64,000 nucleotides of DNA. Origin: Paenibacillus taihuensis (GTDB taxonomy: Bacteria > Bacillota > Bacilli > Paenibacillales > Paenibacillaceae). Both the position numbers and the translations under genes were made by a program. Position 1 is the stretch's first letter, and every line of letters begins with the position of its first letter. Where the stretch lies: positions 1 through 64,000 of the forward strand of contig NZ_QTTN01000012.1 of assembly GCF_003386535.1 (NCBI RefSeq), written 5' to 3'. Of the stretch, positions 25,705 to 34,836 are shown piece by piece. The notes under the pieces were generated by a model. It was not told where the DNA came from and searched no databases. It was given only the letters and a program-made list of their open reading frames with translations.

Positions 25705-27201
25705 ATGAATGCGAATGAAGTAGGGGCACTTAGCCGTTCTTCTTTGACACGCGAGCAGCAGGAGCAGTACGACTTGATGATGGATTCGCCTGTCACGATC
25801 GTGCAAATTGGCGAAGGGAATTTCCTGCGCGGGTTCTTCGATTGGATGGTTCACGTGATGCGGCAGCAAGGCTTGTACAGCGGCAGCATCGCGCTCTGCC
25901 AGCCGCGGCCGAGCGGTCGTGCGAAGCTGGAGAGGCTGCGGGGTCAGCATGGCATCTATAATCTGGTCACGCGCGGCTTCGAATCTGGTGAACAGGTCGA
26001 GCGCCGAGACACGATTTCTGTGTTCTCGAAGCTGATCGATCCCTACACGGAGTGGGCGGAGTTTCTGGCGCTTGGCGAGGAGCCGCAGCTGCAGGTTGTT
26101 GTATCGAACACGACCGAAGCGGGGCTCGTGTACACGCCGGAAGCGGTTGAGGAAGGGAAGCCGGTGCTGTCGTATCCGGGCAAGCTGACGTTGCTGCTTT
26201 ATCGGCGGTTTGTGAAGTTCAAAGGCGAGCCGGAAAAAGGTCTTCTGCTCCTTCCATGCGAGCTGCTCGAAGGCAACGGGGATCTGCTGCGCGAGTGCGT
26301 GCTGCGTTATGCGCGGGACTGGGGACTGCCGGAGGAATTCCTGGCATGGGTGTCCTCGCATAACCGATTCCTGAACACGCTGGTCGACCGGATCGTTACC
26401 GGTTATCCGGAGCGCGAAGCAGACGGCTGGTTCGCCGAGTGGGGCTATTCGGATACAGCGCTCGTGACGGCTGAGCCCTATCATCTCTTCGCCATCGAAG
26501 GCGAGCCGGAGCTGGACCATTTGCTGCCGCTCGTCAAAGCGGGGCTTGAAGTGAAGTGGACCCCGGACTTGGCGGCGTACCGAATTCGCAAGGTGCGTCT
26601 TCTGAACGGGGCGCACACGCTGATGACGCCGCTGTCCATTCTGCGCGGGCTCACGCATGTGCGCGAAGTGATGGAGCATGAAGAGCTTGGCGCATTCGTG
26701 CGGAGCACGGTGATGAATGAGATCATCCCGGCCGTGGCGCTGCCTGCGAAGGAGGAGCTGACCAGCTATGCGGAGTCTGTGCTGGAGCGGTTCCTCAATC
26801 CGTTTATCGAGCACAAGCTCGAAGCGATCGCGATGAACAGCGTCAGCAAGTTCAAGGCGCGGCTGCTGCCTTCGCTGCTGCATGATCCGTCGCAACAGGG
26901 GTTGGTGTGCGGTTTCGCAGCGCTGCTGCGTTATTACCAATCGTCTGCGGATGCGGACGGCCGCTACTGGGGCCGGACATTCGAAGGCAAGCGGTACGAG
27001 CTGAAGGATGACCAGGCTGTTCTTGAAGCACTCGCAGCATGCTGGTCGCGACAAGAGGAGCTCGTGTCGCCGGTTGAGCTGGCTTCCGCATTGCTAGGTT
27101 TGCATGCGGTTTGGGGCACGGACTTGACTCAGGTAGTCGGTTTAGCCGAGGCCATTGCGGCGGCGTGGGACGAAATCGGGGCGATGGAGCAAGTACAATA
27201 G
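25705..27201 (+). CDS. uxaB: Tagaturonate reductase (altronate oxidoreductase)
   Basis: This is an NAD-dependent dehydrogenase of 498 residues, of the mannitol dehydrogenase family. It reduces tagaturonate to altronate in galacturonate catabolism. The dinucleotide-binding start VQIGEGNFLRGFFDWM lies near residue 33, SNTTEAG in the first domain, and NRFLNTLVDRIVTGYP and KVRLLNGAHT in the catalytic region. Pairing with uxaC supports UxaB over fructuronate reductase (UxuB), which cannot be excluded. GAGAAGAGGAG precedes the ATG. No kdgK, kdgA or uxaA lies in the window, so the rest of the pathway must be elsewhere. Confidence 0.9.
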   Translation: MNANEVGALSRSSLTREQQEQYDLMMDSPVTIVQIGEGNFLRGFFDWMVHVMRQQGLYSGSIALCQPRPSGRAKLERLRGQHGIYNLVTRGFESGEQVERRDTISVFSKLIDPYTEWAEFLALGEEPQLQVVVSNTTEAGLVYTPEAVEEGKPVLSYPGKLTLLLYRRFVKFKGEPEKGLLLLPCELLEGNGDLLRECVLRYARDWGLPEEFLAWVSSHNRFLNTLVDRIVTGYPEREADGWFAEWGYSDTALVTAEPYHLFAIEGEPELDHLLPLVKAGLEVKWTPDLAAYRIRKVRLLNGAHTLMTPLSILRGLTHVREVMEHEELGAFVRSTVMNEIIPAVALPAKEELTSYAESVLERFLNPFIEHKLEAIAMNSVSKFKARLLPSLLHDPSQQGLVCGFAALLRYYQSSADADGRYWGRTFEGKRYELKDDQAVLEALAACWSRQEELVSPVELASALLGLHAVWGTDLTQVVGLAEAIAAAWDEIGAMEQVQ

Positions 27202-27232
27202 CTGAGTTGCGGAAGGTCGGAGGAAAGCAGCT

Positions 27233-27511
27233 GTGAAGAAGTTTTTAGTGATTACGCAAATTATTTATGCACTAAGTTTTTTGGCTTGGATATTCATCTG
27301 GTTGATGTCGTTCATGGTATTTGACCAGGGCATCGCATTATGGAACTCGTTGTTTTTCCTTGTGATCACGATCTATCCGATCGTTGTTGTCGTATGCAGC
27401 GCACTCGGATGGTTTCAGCGAAATCGCAGGCGGAAGCTGGCAGCCGTACTTAATCTCGTTCCTATGCTTTGGATTATTCCTTTCGTCGTGTTTCTGCTGA
27501 CAAGCTGGTAA
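27233..27511 (+). CDS. Small membrane protein, function unknown
   Basis: This is a 92-residue protein with three predicted membrane helices (about 5-28, 37-60 and 70-90) separated by a short basic loop (FQRNRRRK). It starts with GTG behind GGAGGAAAG and sits 31 bp after uxaB on the same strand. I recognise no family. Position alone suggests co-transcription with uxaB or with the dioxygenase gene that follows. Confidence 0.75.
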   Translation: MKKFLVITQIIYALSFLAWIFIWLMSFMVFDQGIALWNSLFFLVITIYPIVVVVCSALGWFQRNRRRKLAAVLNLVPMLWIIPFVVFLLTSW

Positions 27512-27545
27512 TTGAAGTCGGTTTATTCGGGAGGCGACCGGTCAC

Positions 27546-28385
27546 ATGGGTCATGGTACTAGTGAAGTGAGAACGCCGCAGGAGATTAACGTCGAACTGT
27601 ATCCGCAAAATAACATCTGCGACACGGTGCTCCAAGAGGCGGATGTGCAGGCAGAGCAAGTCCAGTTTTACCGGCAGCAAGGCTACATTGGTGTTAGCAG
27701 CATACTGTCCGAGGCTGAGATCGCAAGTGCGCTGGACGCGATCGTGGAGCACATCTTCGATGATGAGACGAAGGTGAAGGTGCAGTTCGTGAAGCCGAGG
27801 GCGGAGCTGCACAGCGATGAAGAACGCGAGCTTGCCGTCCGCAAGCTGTCGGAGTTCGCGGATGTCGATGCTCGGCTTCGAGCCATTGCCTATCATCCAG
27901 TGCTGTTGTCGCTTGTAGAGCGGCTGCTCGGCACAAAGCCGAAGCTGGTGCAGGACCAAGCGCTGCTCAAGCCGCCGAAGGGCGGCGGGGAGAAGCCGTG
28001 GCATCAGGATATGGCCTACGGCAATCTCGCGTATGACCAGCCCGTTATCGGCGTATGGATTGCACTCGATGAAGCGGGTCTGCATAACGGCTGCATGCAG
28101 CTCATCCCGCGCTCCCATATGGACGGCGGCACGCCGCACTATGCCGTTCGCGACTGGCAGCTGTGCGATGCGGCCGTTCCGGTCGAGCGCAATGTCGCGG
28201 TGCCGCTAGCGCCGGGCAGCGCGCTGTTCTTTCACGGATTGCTGGCACATGGCACCGCGTTCAATATCTCTGAGCACCGCCGCCGCGCGCTGCAGTTTCA
28301 CTATGCGCCGGAGACTGCCGAGAAGATCGGCCCGAAGGAGTATAAGCGCATGTTCACGAGCGAGATGACCGGAGCGGATTGTTGA
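27546..28385 (+). CDS. Phytanoyl-CoA dioxygenase (PhyH) family protein
   Basis: This is a 279-residue Fe(II)/2-oxoglutarate-dependent dioxygenase-like protein. The iron-binding facial triad is visible: HQD in PWHQDMAYGN (near residue 151) and the distal His in LLAHGTAFNIS (near residue 235), followed by the conserved RRRALQFHYA with an Arg for 2-oxoglutarate. Bacterial PhyH members hydroxylate varied small molecules, and the substrate here is unknown. GGGAGGCG precedes the ATG. A FabZ-like gene follows after 21 bp and may be functionally linked. Confidence 0.88.
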   Translation: MGHGTSEVRTPQEINVELYPQNNICDTVLQEADVQAEQVQFYRQQGYIGVSSILSEAEIASALDAIVEHIFDDETKVKVQFVKPRAELHSDEERELAVRKLSEFADVDARLRAIAYHPVLLSLVERLLGTKPKLVQDQALLKPPKGGGEKPWHQDMAYGNLAYDQPVIGVWIALDEAGLHNGCMQLIPRSHMDGGTPHYAVRDWQLCDAAVPVERNVAVPLAPGSALFFHGLLAHGTAFNISEHRRRALQFHYAPETAEKIGPKEYKRMFTSEMTGADC

Positions 28386-28406
28386 TTAGAGGAGGCACTA
28401 CACGAC

Positions 28407-28823
28407 ATGCTGAATAGCGATCAGATCAAAGCGCTAATCCCGCATCGCTATCCGTTTCTGCTCGTCGACCGGATTGTGGAGCTTGATGAAGGGAAGCGGG
28501 CAGTCGGCATCAAGAATGTAACGGAGAACGAGCCGTACGGTAACGGCGGCCACTTTCCGGGCGTCTTGATCGTCGAAGCGTTGGCACAGGTTGGCGGAGT
28601 CATAATGGCAGGCGGCGAGCGGAGCAAGGATCAAATCGGCCTGCTGACCGGCATCGACAATTGCCAGTTCGGGCAGCCGGTTGGCGCAGGCGATCAGCTT
28701 GTCCTTACGTTCGAGGTCACTCGCCATAAGGGGCAGATCGTAAAGGGCCGCGGCGTCGCTAAGGTGGGAGACGAGATCGTGTGCGAGGCGGAGATTATGT
28801 TTGCTTTTAGCGCAATCTCGTAG
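28407..28823 (+). CDS. fabZ: 3-hydroxyacyl-ACP dehydratase, FabZ
   Basis: This is a hot-dog fold dehydratase of 138 residues, close to the usual FabZ length. It has the N-terminal [11 protein letters not shown], the catalytic His in [16 protein letters not shown] and the catalytic Glu in the same helix. FabZ removes water from 3-hydroxyacyl-ACP in fatty-acid elongation. Here it lies outside any fatty-acid cluster, next to a PhyH gene; some Firmicutes carry a stand-alone fabZ copy. AGAGGAGG precedes the ATG and a terminator follows. Confidence 0.93.
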   Translation: MLNSDQIKALIPHRYPFLLVDRIVELDEGKRAVGIKNVTENEPYGNGGHFPGVLIVEALAQVGGVIMAGGERSKDQIGLLTGIDNCQFGQPVGAGDQLVLTFEVTRHKGQIVKGRGVAKVGDEIVCEAEIMFAFSAIS

Positions 28824-28900
28824 TGTTTGAGCCAACAGCGTTGTTGGACTAGTATTACTTATTCACTCATTTTTACATCCATATATCTTGGCATTCACCC

Positions 28901-28944
28901 AAGGCTATCTCGTCATCATCAAGATGTCCGAGACAGCCTTTTTT
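28901..28944 (+). terminator. Intrinsic terminator after fabZ
   Basis: AAGGCTaTCTCG pairs with CGAGAcAGCCTT around a loop rich in tcatc, then TTTT. Bases 28824-28900 and 28945-29022 hold no gene that I can support. Confidence 0.85.
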
Positions 28945-29022
28945 GCTGTCCGTTTCCTTCCCCAATGACATAAAAAATCAAAAACGGATTGAATATGACA
29001 AATGCGGATAGATTTACGGCGT

Positions 29023-29091
29023 GCAGATGCGCATACAAAGATAGGATTTGCCATCCTCCCTCAGTACCGAGTGACCTCATCCTGTTCTAAA
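29023..29091 (+). promoter_or_regulatory. Conserved upstream control region of the amino-sugar locus (copy 1)
   Basis: About 69 bp match the region 55138-55207 base by base over most of its length: gATGCGCA-A-AAAGATAGG, then TTGC-A, CCCYYAGTACCG, GACC, CTGT-CTAAA, in the same order with nearly the same spacing. TAAACT near 29088 may be the -10. No -35 consensus is present, which fits activator dependence. It ends 36 bp before the first gene of the locus. Confidence 0.7.
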
Positions 29092-29126
29092 CTGAAAGCG
29101 TACTCAGTTTATAGGAGTGTCGAGAT

Positions 29127-30113
29127 ATGGCAATCAGCAAAGTGTTTGTTGGCATTGATGGCGGTGGCACCCATTCGACCGCGGTTGCTGTCGATTTGGA
29201 AGGCAATGTGCTGGCTCAAGCAGTCGGCGGTTCAATCAACTACTATTCGGTTGGAATGGAGCGAGCTCGCAATTATCTGAAGGAAATCATCGATCTGCTA
29301 ATCATGAAGGTAAAAGTTAACGAGTTTGAAAGCGTATACATCGGAAATTCGGCATTAAGCGCGGAAGCGACGCCTGAGGTATTGAAGCGATTTACCGAAG
29401 GCATCGTCGCAAGCAGAAGTATCTATATGCACAGCGATTCCTATATCGCATTAATAGCGATGACGGCAGGTCAGCCTGGTATCCTGATCATCAGCGGAAC
29501 CGGTTCCATGGGCATTGCGAAGGGAATGACAGACGAGCTGTTGACCATAGGCGGTTATGGCTATCTGCTTGGGGATCAGGGTAGCGCGTATCCGATCGCG
29601 CTTCAAGGGATTCAAGCAGCTGTCGCTGCAGAGGAAGGAATGGCTGCGCCGACGACATTGCAGGAAGCGGTAAAAGAGCACTACGCGATTCGGCAGATGA
29701 GCGAGCTTATTGATATGTTCTATAACCCGCCGCTCGAGCGGCATGTCATTGCCAGGTTCGCCGCAGAGGTGGCAAGATGCGCCGAACAAGGCGACGAGGT
29801 CGCGCTGAAGCTGCTTGAGAAGGCAGCCAGGGAGTTAGCCGCGCATGCGATCGAGCTCGAGAAGAAGCTGGGCATTCCCGGCGTTCCAATCGGCGTAAGC
29901 GGCAGTGTATTTATGAAGAATCGCTGCATCTATGGCGAGTTCAAGCAGCTGCTCGAGCAAGCGTGCCCGTTTTCGGCGGTCAGCTTGATCGATAATCCGC
30001 CGGAGCTTGGCGCAATCTTTGCTAGCTTCCACGAGAGCGGACTGCTGCTGAAGCCGGAAGTAAAGCGGCGGATGAAATCAACCTACGAAGTACTGAAGGA
30101 GGAGCAAGCGTGA
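29127..30113 (+). CDS. BadF/BadG/NagK-like sugar kinase
   Basis: This is a 328-residue ASKHA-fold kinase of the BadF/BadG family, to which eukaryotic-type N-acetylglucosamine kinases belong. It has phosphate-1 motif FVGIDGGGTHSTAVAVD at residues 7-23, the adenosine/phosphate-2 segment IISGTGSMGIAKG, and GYGYLLGDQGSAYPIAL, a stretch conserved in GlcNAc kinases. Phosphorylation of GlcNAc, MurNAc or glucosamine released by the GH84 enzyme of the same operon is the likely role. AGGAGTG precedes the ATG. It is the first gene of the locus, and its stop overlaps the next start (GTGA). Confidence 0.85.
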   Translation: MAISKVFVGIDGGGTHSTAVAVDLEGNVLAQAVGGSINYYSVGMERARNYLKEIIDLLIMKVKVNEFESVYIGNSALSAEATPEVLKRFTEGIVASRSIYMHSDSYIALIAMTAGQPGILIISGTGSMGIAKGMTDELLTIGGYGYLLGDQGSAYPIALQGIQAAVAAEEGMAAPTTLQEAVKEHYAIRQMSELIDMFYNPPLERHVIARFAAEVARCAEQGDEVALKLLEKAARELAAHAIELEKKLGIPGVPIGVSGSVFMKNRCIYGEFKQLLEQACPFSAVSLIDNPPELGAIFASFHESGLLLKPEVKRRMKSTYEVLKEEQA

Positions 30114-30847
30114 ACGCAGGAGCGCAATATATCGACGGCATTGCGACACTTGTCGGGGAGCTGAAAGCGAAAGAAAGCGGCAATTTGAGCCAGGCTGCGC
30201 TGCTGATTGTAGATGCGATAGAAGCTGGACGGACGCTGCATGTGTTTGGAACCGGGCACTCGCACATGCTCGCGGAGGAGCTCTTTTACCGGGCTGGAGG
30301 CCTCGCTTGCGTCAATCCGATTCTCGAGGAAGGCTTAATGCTGCACCGGAATGCCGTGCAAAGCACAGAGCTGGAGCGGCTGGAAGGTCTCGCTTCTGTA
30401 CTGTTGAAGCAGCAATCCCCGAAGGTGGGCGATGTCATCATCATTGCGTCGAATTCAGGACGAAATGCGGCCAACATCGAAATGGCGCTCTCCGCGAAAG
30501 CGAGCGGGCTGAAGGTAATCGCCATTACGAGCCTCAATCACGCCAATGCGTCTTCGTCCAGACATAGCAGCGGCAAGCGGCTGCACGAAGTGAGCGACGT
30601 CGTCATCGACAATCAAGGCTGCATCGGTGACGCAGCGGTTGAAATTGCCGGTCTCCCTATTAAAGTATCGCCAACCTCCACGGTGCTCGGAGCATGCATC
30701 GTTAACGCGATTGTAGCGGAAGTCGTTGAACTGCTGCTGCACCGTGGAATGATGCCTGATCTGTTCGCGAGCAGCAACATGGATGGCGGAGATGCACACA
30801 ATCGTCGTCTCATCGACAGATATAAAGGAGTTGTTCGAAGCTTATGA
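30110..30847 (+). CDS. SIS-domain sugar-phosphate protein, UPF0309-like
   Basis: This is a 245-residue single SIS-domain protein. The sugar-phosphate loop is HVFGTGHSHMLAEELFYRAGG (about residues 43-63) with a second site IIIASNSGRNAANIEMAL. The GHSHM...ELFYRAGG pattern is that of the UPF0309 family rather than MurQ etherase or GlmS. It may isomerise or otherwise act on the phosphorylated amino sugar made by the kinase. GTG start behind AAGGAGGAG overlaps the kinase stop, and its own stop overlaps the hexosaminidase start, so all three are translationally coupled. Confidence 0.85.
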   Translation: MNAGAQYIDGIATLVGELKAKESGNLSQAALLIVDAIEAGRTLHVFGTGHSHMLAEELFYRAGGLACVNPILEEGLMLHRNAVQSTELERLEGLASVLLKQQSPKVGDVIIIASNSGRNAANIEMALSAKASGLKVIAITSLNHANASSSRHSSGKRLHEVSDVVIDNQGCIGDAAVEIAGLPIKVSPTSTVLGACIVNAIVAEVVELLLHRGMMPDLFASSNMDGGDAHNRRLIDRYKGVVRSL

Positions 30848-32499
30848 CCACTCGCGAAGCTTTGCCCTCCATCTCTTCACTGGGCATGGACAGCCCGATT
30901 GTGCAAAGTTGGTGCGAGCGTAACGGTTATTCCTATCTCTCCGGAGAGCGTGGGGATATCCGAATCAGCGCTGTAAAGTCCATGGATGCCAGATTTGCCT
31001 ATATCGATGAAACATCTACCGTCTCCGATGAAATTTATGAGCTCTCTATTCAAGGCGAACCGCCTCTCTGCGAGGTTCGGATTACTTTTGCGGGAGAACG
31101 AGGCCTCAGATATGCCCTGAACGCCATCGGACGAATGATCAAGCGCGGGATGTGGCAGGACGGTACTCATTACGACTATCCGCGCTTCCCGGTTCGCGGC
31201 ATTATTGAAGGCTTTTATGGGCAACCATGGAGCCAAGAGCAGCGTCTCAAGATGCTCGGCTTCATCGCTAGGCACAACATGAATTCGTACGTTTACGGAC
31301 CAAAGGACGACATCTATCATCGCGAACGCTGGCAGGACCTGTACGATGAGGAAGCCTACGCTAGACTGCGCAACGCATTCACTGAAACGACTGCGCTGGG
31401 GCTTGATTTCTACTACAGCATTGCTCCGGGACTGTCCATGCGTTACTCCAGCGAGGCTGATTTTGCCGCACTCATTCGTAAAGTCGAACAAATCCATAAG
31501 CTCGGCGTAACAGACTTCTGCTTGCTGCTCGATGATATTCCGGAAGAGCTTCAGCACCAGGAGGATAAAGATGCTTACAGCGATTTGGTAGAAGCGCATA
31601 TTCGTTTAGTGAATCGCTTCTACGCGGAAATCATGAAGTGGAATGACAGTATTCGGCTCATCGTATGCCCGACGCAATATTGGGGCAAAGGAGACGAACG
31701 GTATATCTCACAGCTTGGCAGCCGCATACATCCGAGCATCGATCTGTTCTGGACCGGACGAAATATATGTGCGCCGGAAATTACACTGAGCGAAGCGGCC
31801 GTGTTCACGCAAAGCACGCATCGAAAACCGCTCTACTGGGATAACTATCCAGTAAATGATGTTGAAATGACGGATGAAATGCATATCGGTCCGTACCGAG
31901 GGCGCGATCGGCACCTATACCGCTTCTCCCGTGGCGTTATCGCGAACGGAATGGAATACGCCGAAAGCTCCAAAATCGCTTATGCAACGATCGCGGATTA
32001 CTTATGGAATCCCGAGAAGTATGATCCGGAAGCGAGCTGGCAAGGCGCGCTTGAAGAGATTGTCGGACAAGCGAACTTCGCGGATATGCTCCAATTTGCA
32101 GATAACTTGCGCTACTCCTGCTTGTATTTGACGGACTCGCCGAAGCTTGCTGCTGAATTAACGAAGTTTAACTTCGCCTACTTCTACGGTGACCGCGAAC
32201 AAGCCATCGATCATCTGGAGCAGTTTTTCGAGCAAATGATCGAAGCCGGCTCCCGTTTATCGAAGGGAATGGAGAATGGAGATCTGCATGCCGAACTGCA
32301 GCGTTGGCTGCATAAGTATGCGGCAGGATGTGCGCTGATGCAGGAATGCGTTCGCTACATTCGAAGCCAGAATCCGGATGAGCTCGAGCAAATTCGCACG
32401 AAATACGAGCTGTATCGCAAAGACCTTACGTATGTTTTTGCCGATGTGCTCATGTCATTCATGAACAAAGTACTCGATCAATATTTTACAAACCAATAA
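30844..32499 (+). CDS. Beta-N-acetylhexosaminidase, GH84 family
   Basis: This is a 551-residue enzyme of the O-GlcNAcase/NagJ family. The barrel starts with VRGIIEGFYGQPWS (about residue 118), a family signature. The adjacent catalytic aspartates are D230-D231 in LLLDDIPEE. CPTQYWGKGDE, IDLFWTGRNIC and PLYWDNYPVND follow in order, with a helical C-terminal part. GH84 uses substrate-assisted catalysis and cleaves terminal beta-linked GlcNAc. There is no signal peptide, so it should act in the cytoplasm on imported oligosaccharides, unlike most secreted bacterial members. ATGA overlap with the SIS gene. Confidence 0.92.
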   Translation: MTTREALPSISSLGMDSPIVQSWCERNGYSYLSGERGDIRISAVKSMDARFAYIDETSTVSDEIYELSIQGEPPLCEVRITFAGERGLRYALNAIGRMIKRGMWQDGTHYDYPRFPVRGIIEGFYGQPWSQEQRLKMLGFIARHNMNSYVYGPKDDIYHRERWQDLYDEEAYARLRNAFTETTALGLDFYYSIAPGLSMRYSSEADFAALIRKVEQIHKLGVTDFCLLLDDIPEELQHQEDKDAYSDLVEAHIRLVNRFYAEIMKWNDSIRLIVCPTQYWGKGDERYISQLGSRIHPSIDLFWTGRNICAPEITLSEAAVFTQSTHRKPLYWDNYPVNDVEMTDEMHIGPYRGRDRHLYRFSRGVIANGMEYAESSKIAYATIADYLWNPEKYDPEASWQGALEEIVGQANFADMLQFADNLRYSCLYLTDSPKLAAELTKFNFAYFYGDREQAIDHLEQFFEQMIEAGSRLSKGMENGDLHAELQRWLHKYAAGCALMQECVRYIRSQNPDELEQIRTKYELYRKDLTYVFADVLMSFMNKVLDQYFTNQ

Positions 32500-32523
32500 C
32501 GAATTAAAAGGGGCGATCATCAG

Positions 32524-33849
32524 ATGAAAAAAGCAATCATCGGTCTTGCAGTATTGAGTTCAGTTGCAGCACTTACGACGGGATGCGGAAGTTCAAATTC
32601 AAATGAAAATGCAGCTTCCGGCAATACAGCGAGCACGAATGCAGGAGCGACGAACGGCAGCGACGAGAAGTTCACGATCCGTCTGGCTGACGGTTCCCCG
32701 GGCGATGAAGTTCTTAGTGTATGGAATAAAGTGAAAGACATGTATGAGAAAGCACATCCGAATGTCACGGTTGAATTCGTTCTTCAAGATCCGCAATTGT
32801 ATCAAACGATGGGTCTTCCAAGCTTGCTGAACGGCGAAAACGCGCCTGACATCTACTTTGAATGGGCTGGCGATCGTCTGAAGACGAGAGTGCATGACGG
32901 TTTCGCGGCAGACCTGACTTCCTATCTGGAGCAGGATGGCCTGAAAGGGAAGTTCTCTGAAGGCAACTTCGTTGGCATGGTATACGATAACAAGAAGTAT
33001 ATGATTCCAACGGACAGCCAAGTAACGAACGTCATCTGGTACAACAAGAAGATCTTTAGCAAAGTAGGCATCACGCAGCCGCCGACAACCTGGGATGAGT
33101 TTATGGCAGATTGCGAGAAGCTGAAAGCGGCGAACTACATTCCGATTACGACAGGCAACAAGGATCTGTGGACGGCGGGCAACTGGAACGCGCATCTGAT
33201 CTCCCGTGTCGTGGGCGAGCAAGCGTATGCGGATGCAATGGAGCTCAAGTCTCCGTTCAACACGCCGGAATTCGCGAAAGCCATGAGCTACATGAAGCAG
33301 CTTTGGGATAACAAATACATCAATGACAGCGTGAACGGCATCAACGATGACGAAGGCGCAGCATTGTTCTTTAACGAAAGAGCGGCTATGTATCCGTCCG
33401 GCGGCTGGTTTGTTTCCGGAGCGAAGGATAAAGCGCCGGATATGGAATACGACTACTTCAACCTGCCGACGATGCCGGATGGCAAGGGCGATCAAGGAAG
33501 CGTAATCGGCGTTCTCGAAGGCTATGTCGTGAACAAGAATTCCAAGCATATTGGGGCGGCTGTTGATTACTTGAAGGTTCTGGAGTCGCCTGAAGTCGTT
33601 ACCATGCTCAGCCAAGCAGGCTCTTCAATGATTGCGCCAGGATCGGAGCCAGAGACAGATCCAACGATTCTGAAGCTGAAGGATATGATGGATAACACGA
33701 AGTCTGTCGTTTCTCCTCCGGATACAGGCTACAACCTTGAAGTTGCGGATGCCCTTAACTCCGCGACAGCTGAAGTTCTTGGCGGCGTAAGCACGCCGGA
33801 ACAAGCACTTGCAAAGCTTGATGCTAAAGTTGCTCCTCTCAAAAAATAA
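32524..33849 (+). CDS. ABC sugar-binding lipoprotein
   Basis: This is a 441-residue type-1 solute-binding protein. The lipobox is LTTGC (Cys near residue 21), followed by a Ser/Asn-rich tether to about residue 48, then the binding fold (FTIRLADGSPGDEVLSVW onward). NVIWYNKKIFSKVGITQPPTTWDEF is the familiar hinge-region block of carbohydrate-binding proteins of the UgpB/MalE group. Within this operon its ligand is likely a GlcNAc-containing oligosaccharide. AAAGGGG precedes the ATG. A hairpin follows the gene. Confidence 0.92.
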   Translation: MKKAIIGLAVLSSVAALTTGCGSSNSNENAASGNTASTNAGATNGSDEKFTIRLADGSPGDEVLSVWNKVKDMYEKAHPNVTVEFVLQDPQLYQTMGLPSLLNGENAPDIYFEWAGDRLKTRVHDGFAADLTSYLEQDGLKGKFSEGNFVGMVYDNKKYMIPTDSQVTNVIWYNKKIFSKVGITQPPTTWDEFMADCEKLKAANYIPITTGNKDLWTAGNWNAHLISRVVGEQAYADAMELKSPFNTPEFAKAMSYMKQLWDNKYINDSVNGINDDEGAALFFNERAAMYPSGGWFVSGAKDKAPDMEYDYFNLPTMPDGKGDQGSVIGVLEGYVVNKNSKHIGAAVDYLKVLESPEVVTMLSQAGSSMIAPGSEPETDPTILKLKDMMDNTKSVVSPPDTGYNLEVADALNSATAEVLGGVSTPEQALAKLDAKVAPLKK

Positions 33850-33860
33850 TGTTTTGCTCG

Positions 33861-33897
33861 AAAAGCCGGCGTCTGCAAGTAAGCCGCCGGCTTTTCA
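33861..33897 (+). terminator. Intra-operon hairpin after the binding-protein gene
   Basis: AAAAGCCGGCG pairs with CGCCGGCTTTT around a 13-nt loop, then CATTT. Lying between the binding protein and the permeases, it probably lowers downstream expression or protects the upstream mRNA. Confidence 0.75.
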
Positions 33898-33924
33898 TTT
33901 GTAAAATCAGGAGGTTTGGAAGTC

Positions 33925-34803
33925 GTGCATAAATTTCGTTTATCCCCTTACTTGTTTACAGCGCCGGCGGTCCTGTTGTTCTCGTTCACGATCCTGCTTC
34001 CGATTGTCATGACGTTCTTCTTCAGCTTCTACGATTGGAACGGCTTCGGAACGATGAAGTTCATTGGATTCGATAACTACGTTCGTGCTTTCCACGATCA
34101 TATTTACCTGCTCTCGTATTGGCATATTCTCATCTACATCATACTGACTATTTTCCTTGAAGTATTTGCAGGACTATTCCTTGCCGGACTGATCACAGTG
34201 AAATTGAAAGGAACAAGCTTGTTCCGTGTCGCATTCTTCACGCCGGTGATGCTGCCAATGCTCGTTACCTCCTTTATGTGGAGGTTCGTATATAACTCCG
34301 ATTTCGGTTTGCTCAATGCTGTACTCAAGTTTCTGCATCTGGACAGCTGGACGAATGTCTGGCTGGGTAATCCGCACACGGCGCTCTACGCGCTTTGTAT
34401 CGTTTCGGGATGGTCGTACGCCGGCTTCTATATGACGATCTTCTATGCGGGCATCCAGCGTATTCCGAACGATATCTATGAATCCGCTTATCTGGATGGC
34501 GCAACGGAGCGAGACATTTTCTTCAAAATCAAAATTCCGATGATCAAAAACCTGGTGGAAGTCGCGCTTACGCTTTGTATTCTTGGCGGCTTCCAAGGCT
34601 TCGACCTGTTCTATGTTATGACCAATGGCGGTCCGTACAATGCAACGGAGATCGTAACGACTTACCTGGTTAAGGTTGTATTCACGAACGGAAGTATCGG
34701 ATATGGCTCCGCGCTGGCGGTCGTCATGACGCTTGTAGTGGTTGGCGTCGGCGTCGTATTGAACATGTTGAAGCGTAATGGGAATGAGACGCTGGAGTAT
34801 TAA
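33925..34803 (+). CDS. ABC sugar importer permease, UgpA/MalF-like
   Basis: This is a membrane subunit of 292 residues with six helices, opening with LSPYLFTAPAVLLFSFTILLP. The EAA loop reads YESAYLDGATERDIFFKIKIP. FYDWNGF and FIGFDNYVRAF in the first extracellular loop are typical of MalF/UgpA-type sugar permeases. GTG at 33925 is chosen: AGGAGG lies ten bases upstream, while an in-frame TTG at 33916 is almost inside that site. No ATPase gene is in the locus; an MsmX/UgpC-type ATPase would be shared. Confidence 0.92.
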   Translation: MHKFRLSPYLFTAPAVLLFSFTILLPIVMTFFFSFYDWNGFGTMKFIGFDNYVRAFHDHIYLLSYWHILIYIILTIFLEVFAGLFLAGLITVKLKGTSLFRVAFFTPVMLPMLVTSFMWRFVYNSDFGLLNAVLKFLHLDSWTNVWLGNPHTALYALCIVSGWSYAGFYMTIFYAGIQRIPNDIYESAYLDGATERDIFFKIKIPMIKNLVEVALTLCILGGFQGFDLFYVMTNGGPYNATEIVTTYLVKVVFTNGSIGYGSALAVVMTLVVVGVGVVLNMLKRNGNETLEY

Positions 34804-34836
34804 TTGCAGTCGATGGAATGAAAGAGGGGCTAGGGC

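Noticed and set aside
25669-27054. 461-codon open frame antisense to uxaB
   Set aside because: Shadow of uxaB; no family motif and Arg/His/Gln-rich composition.
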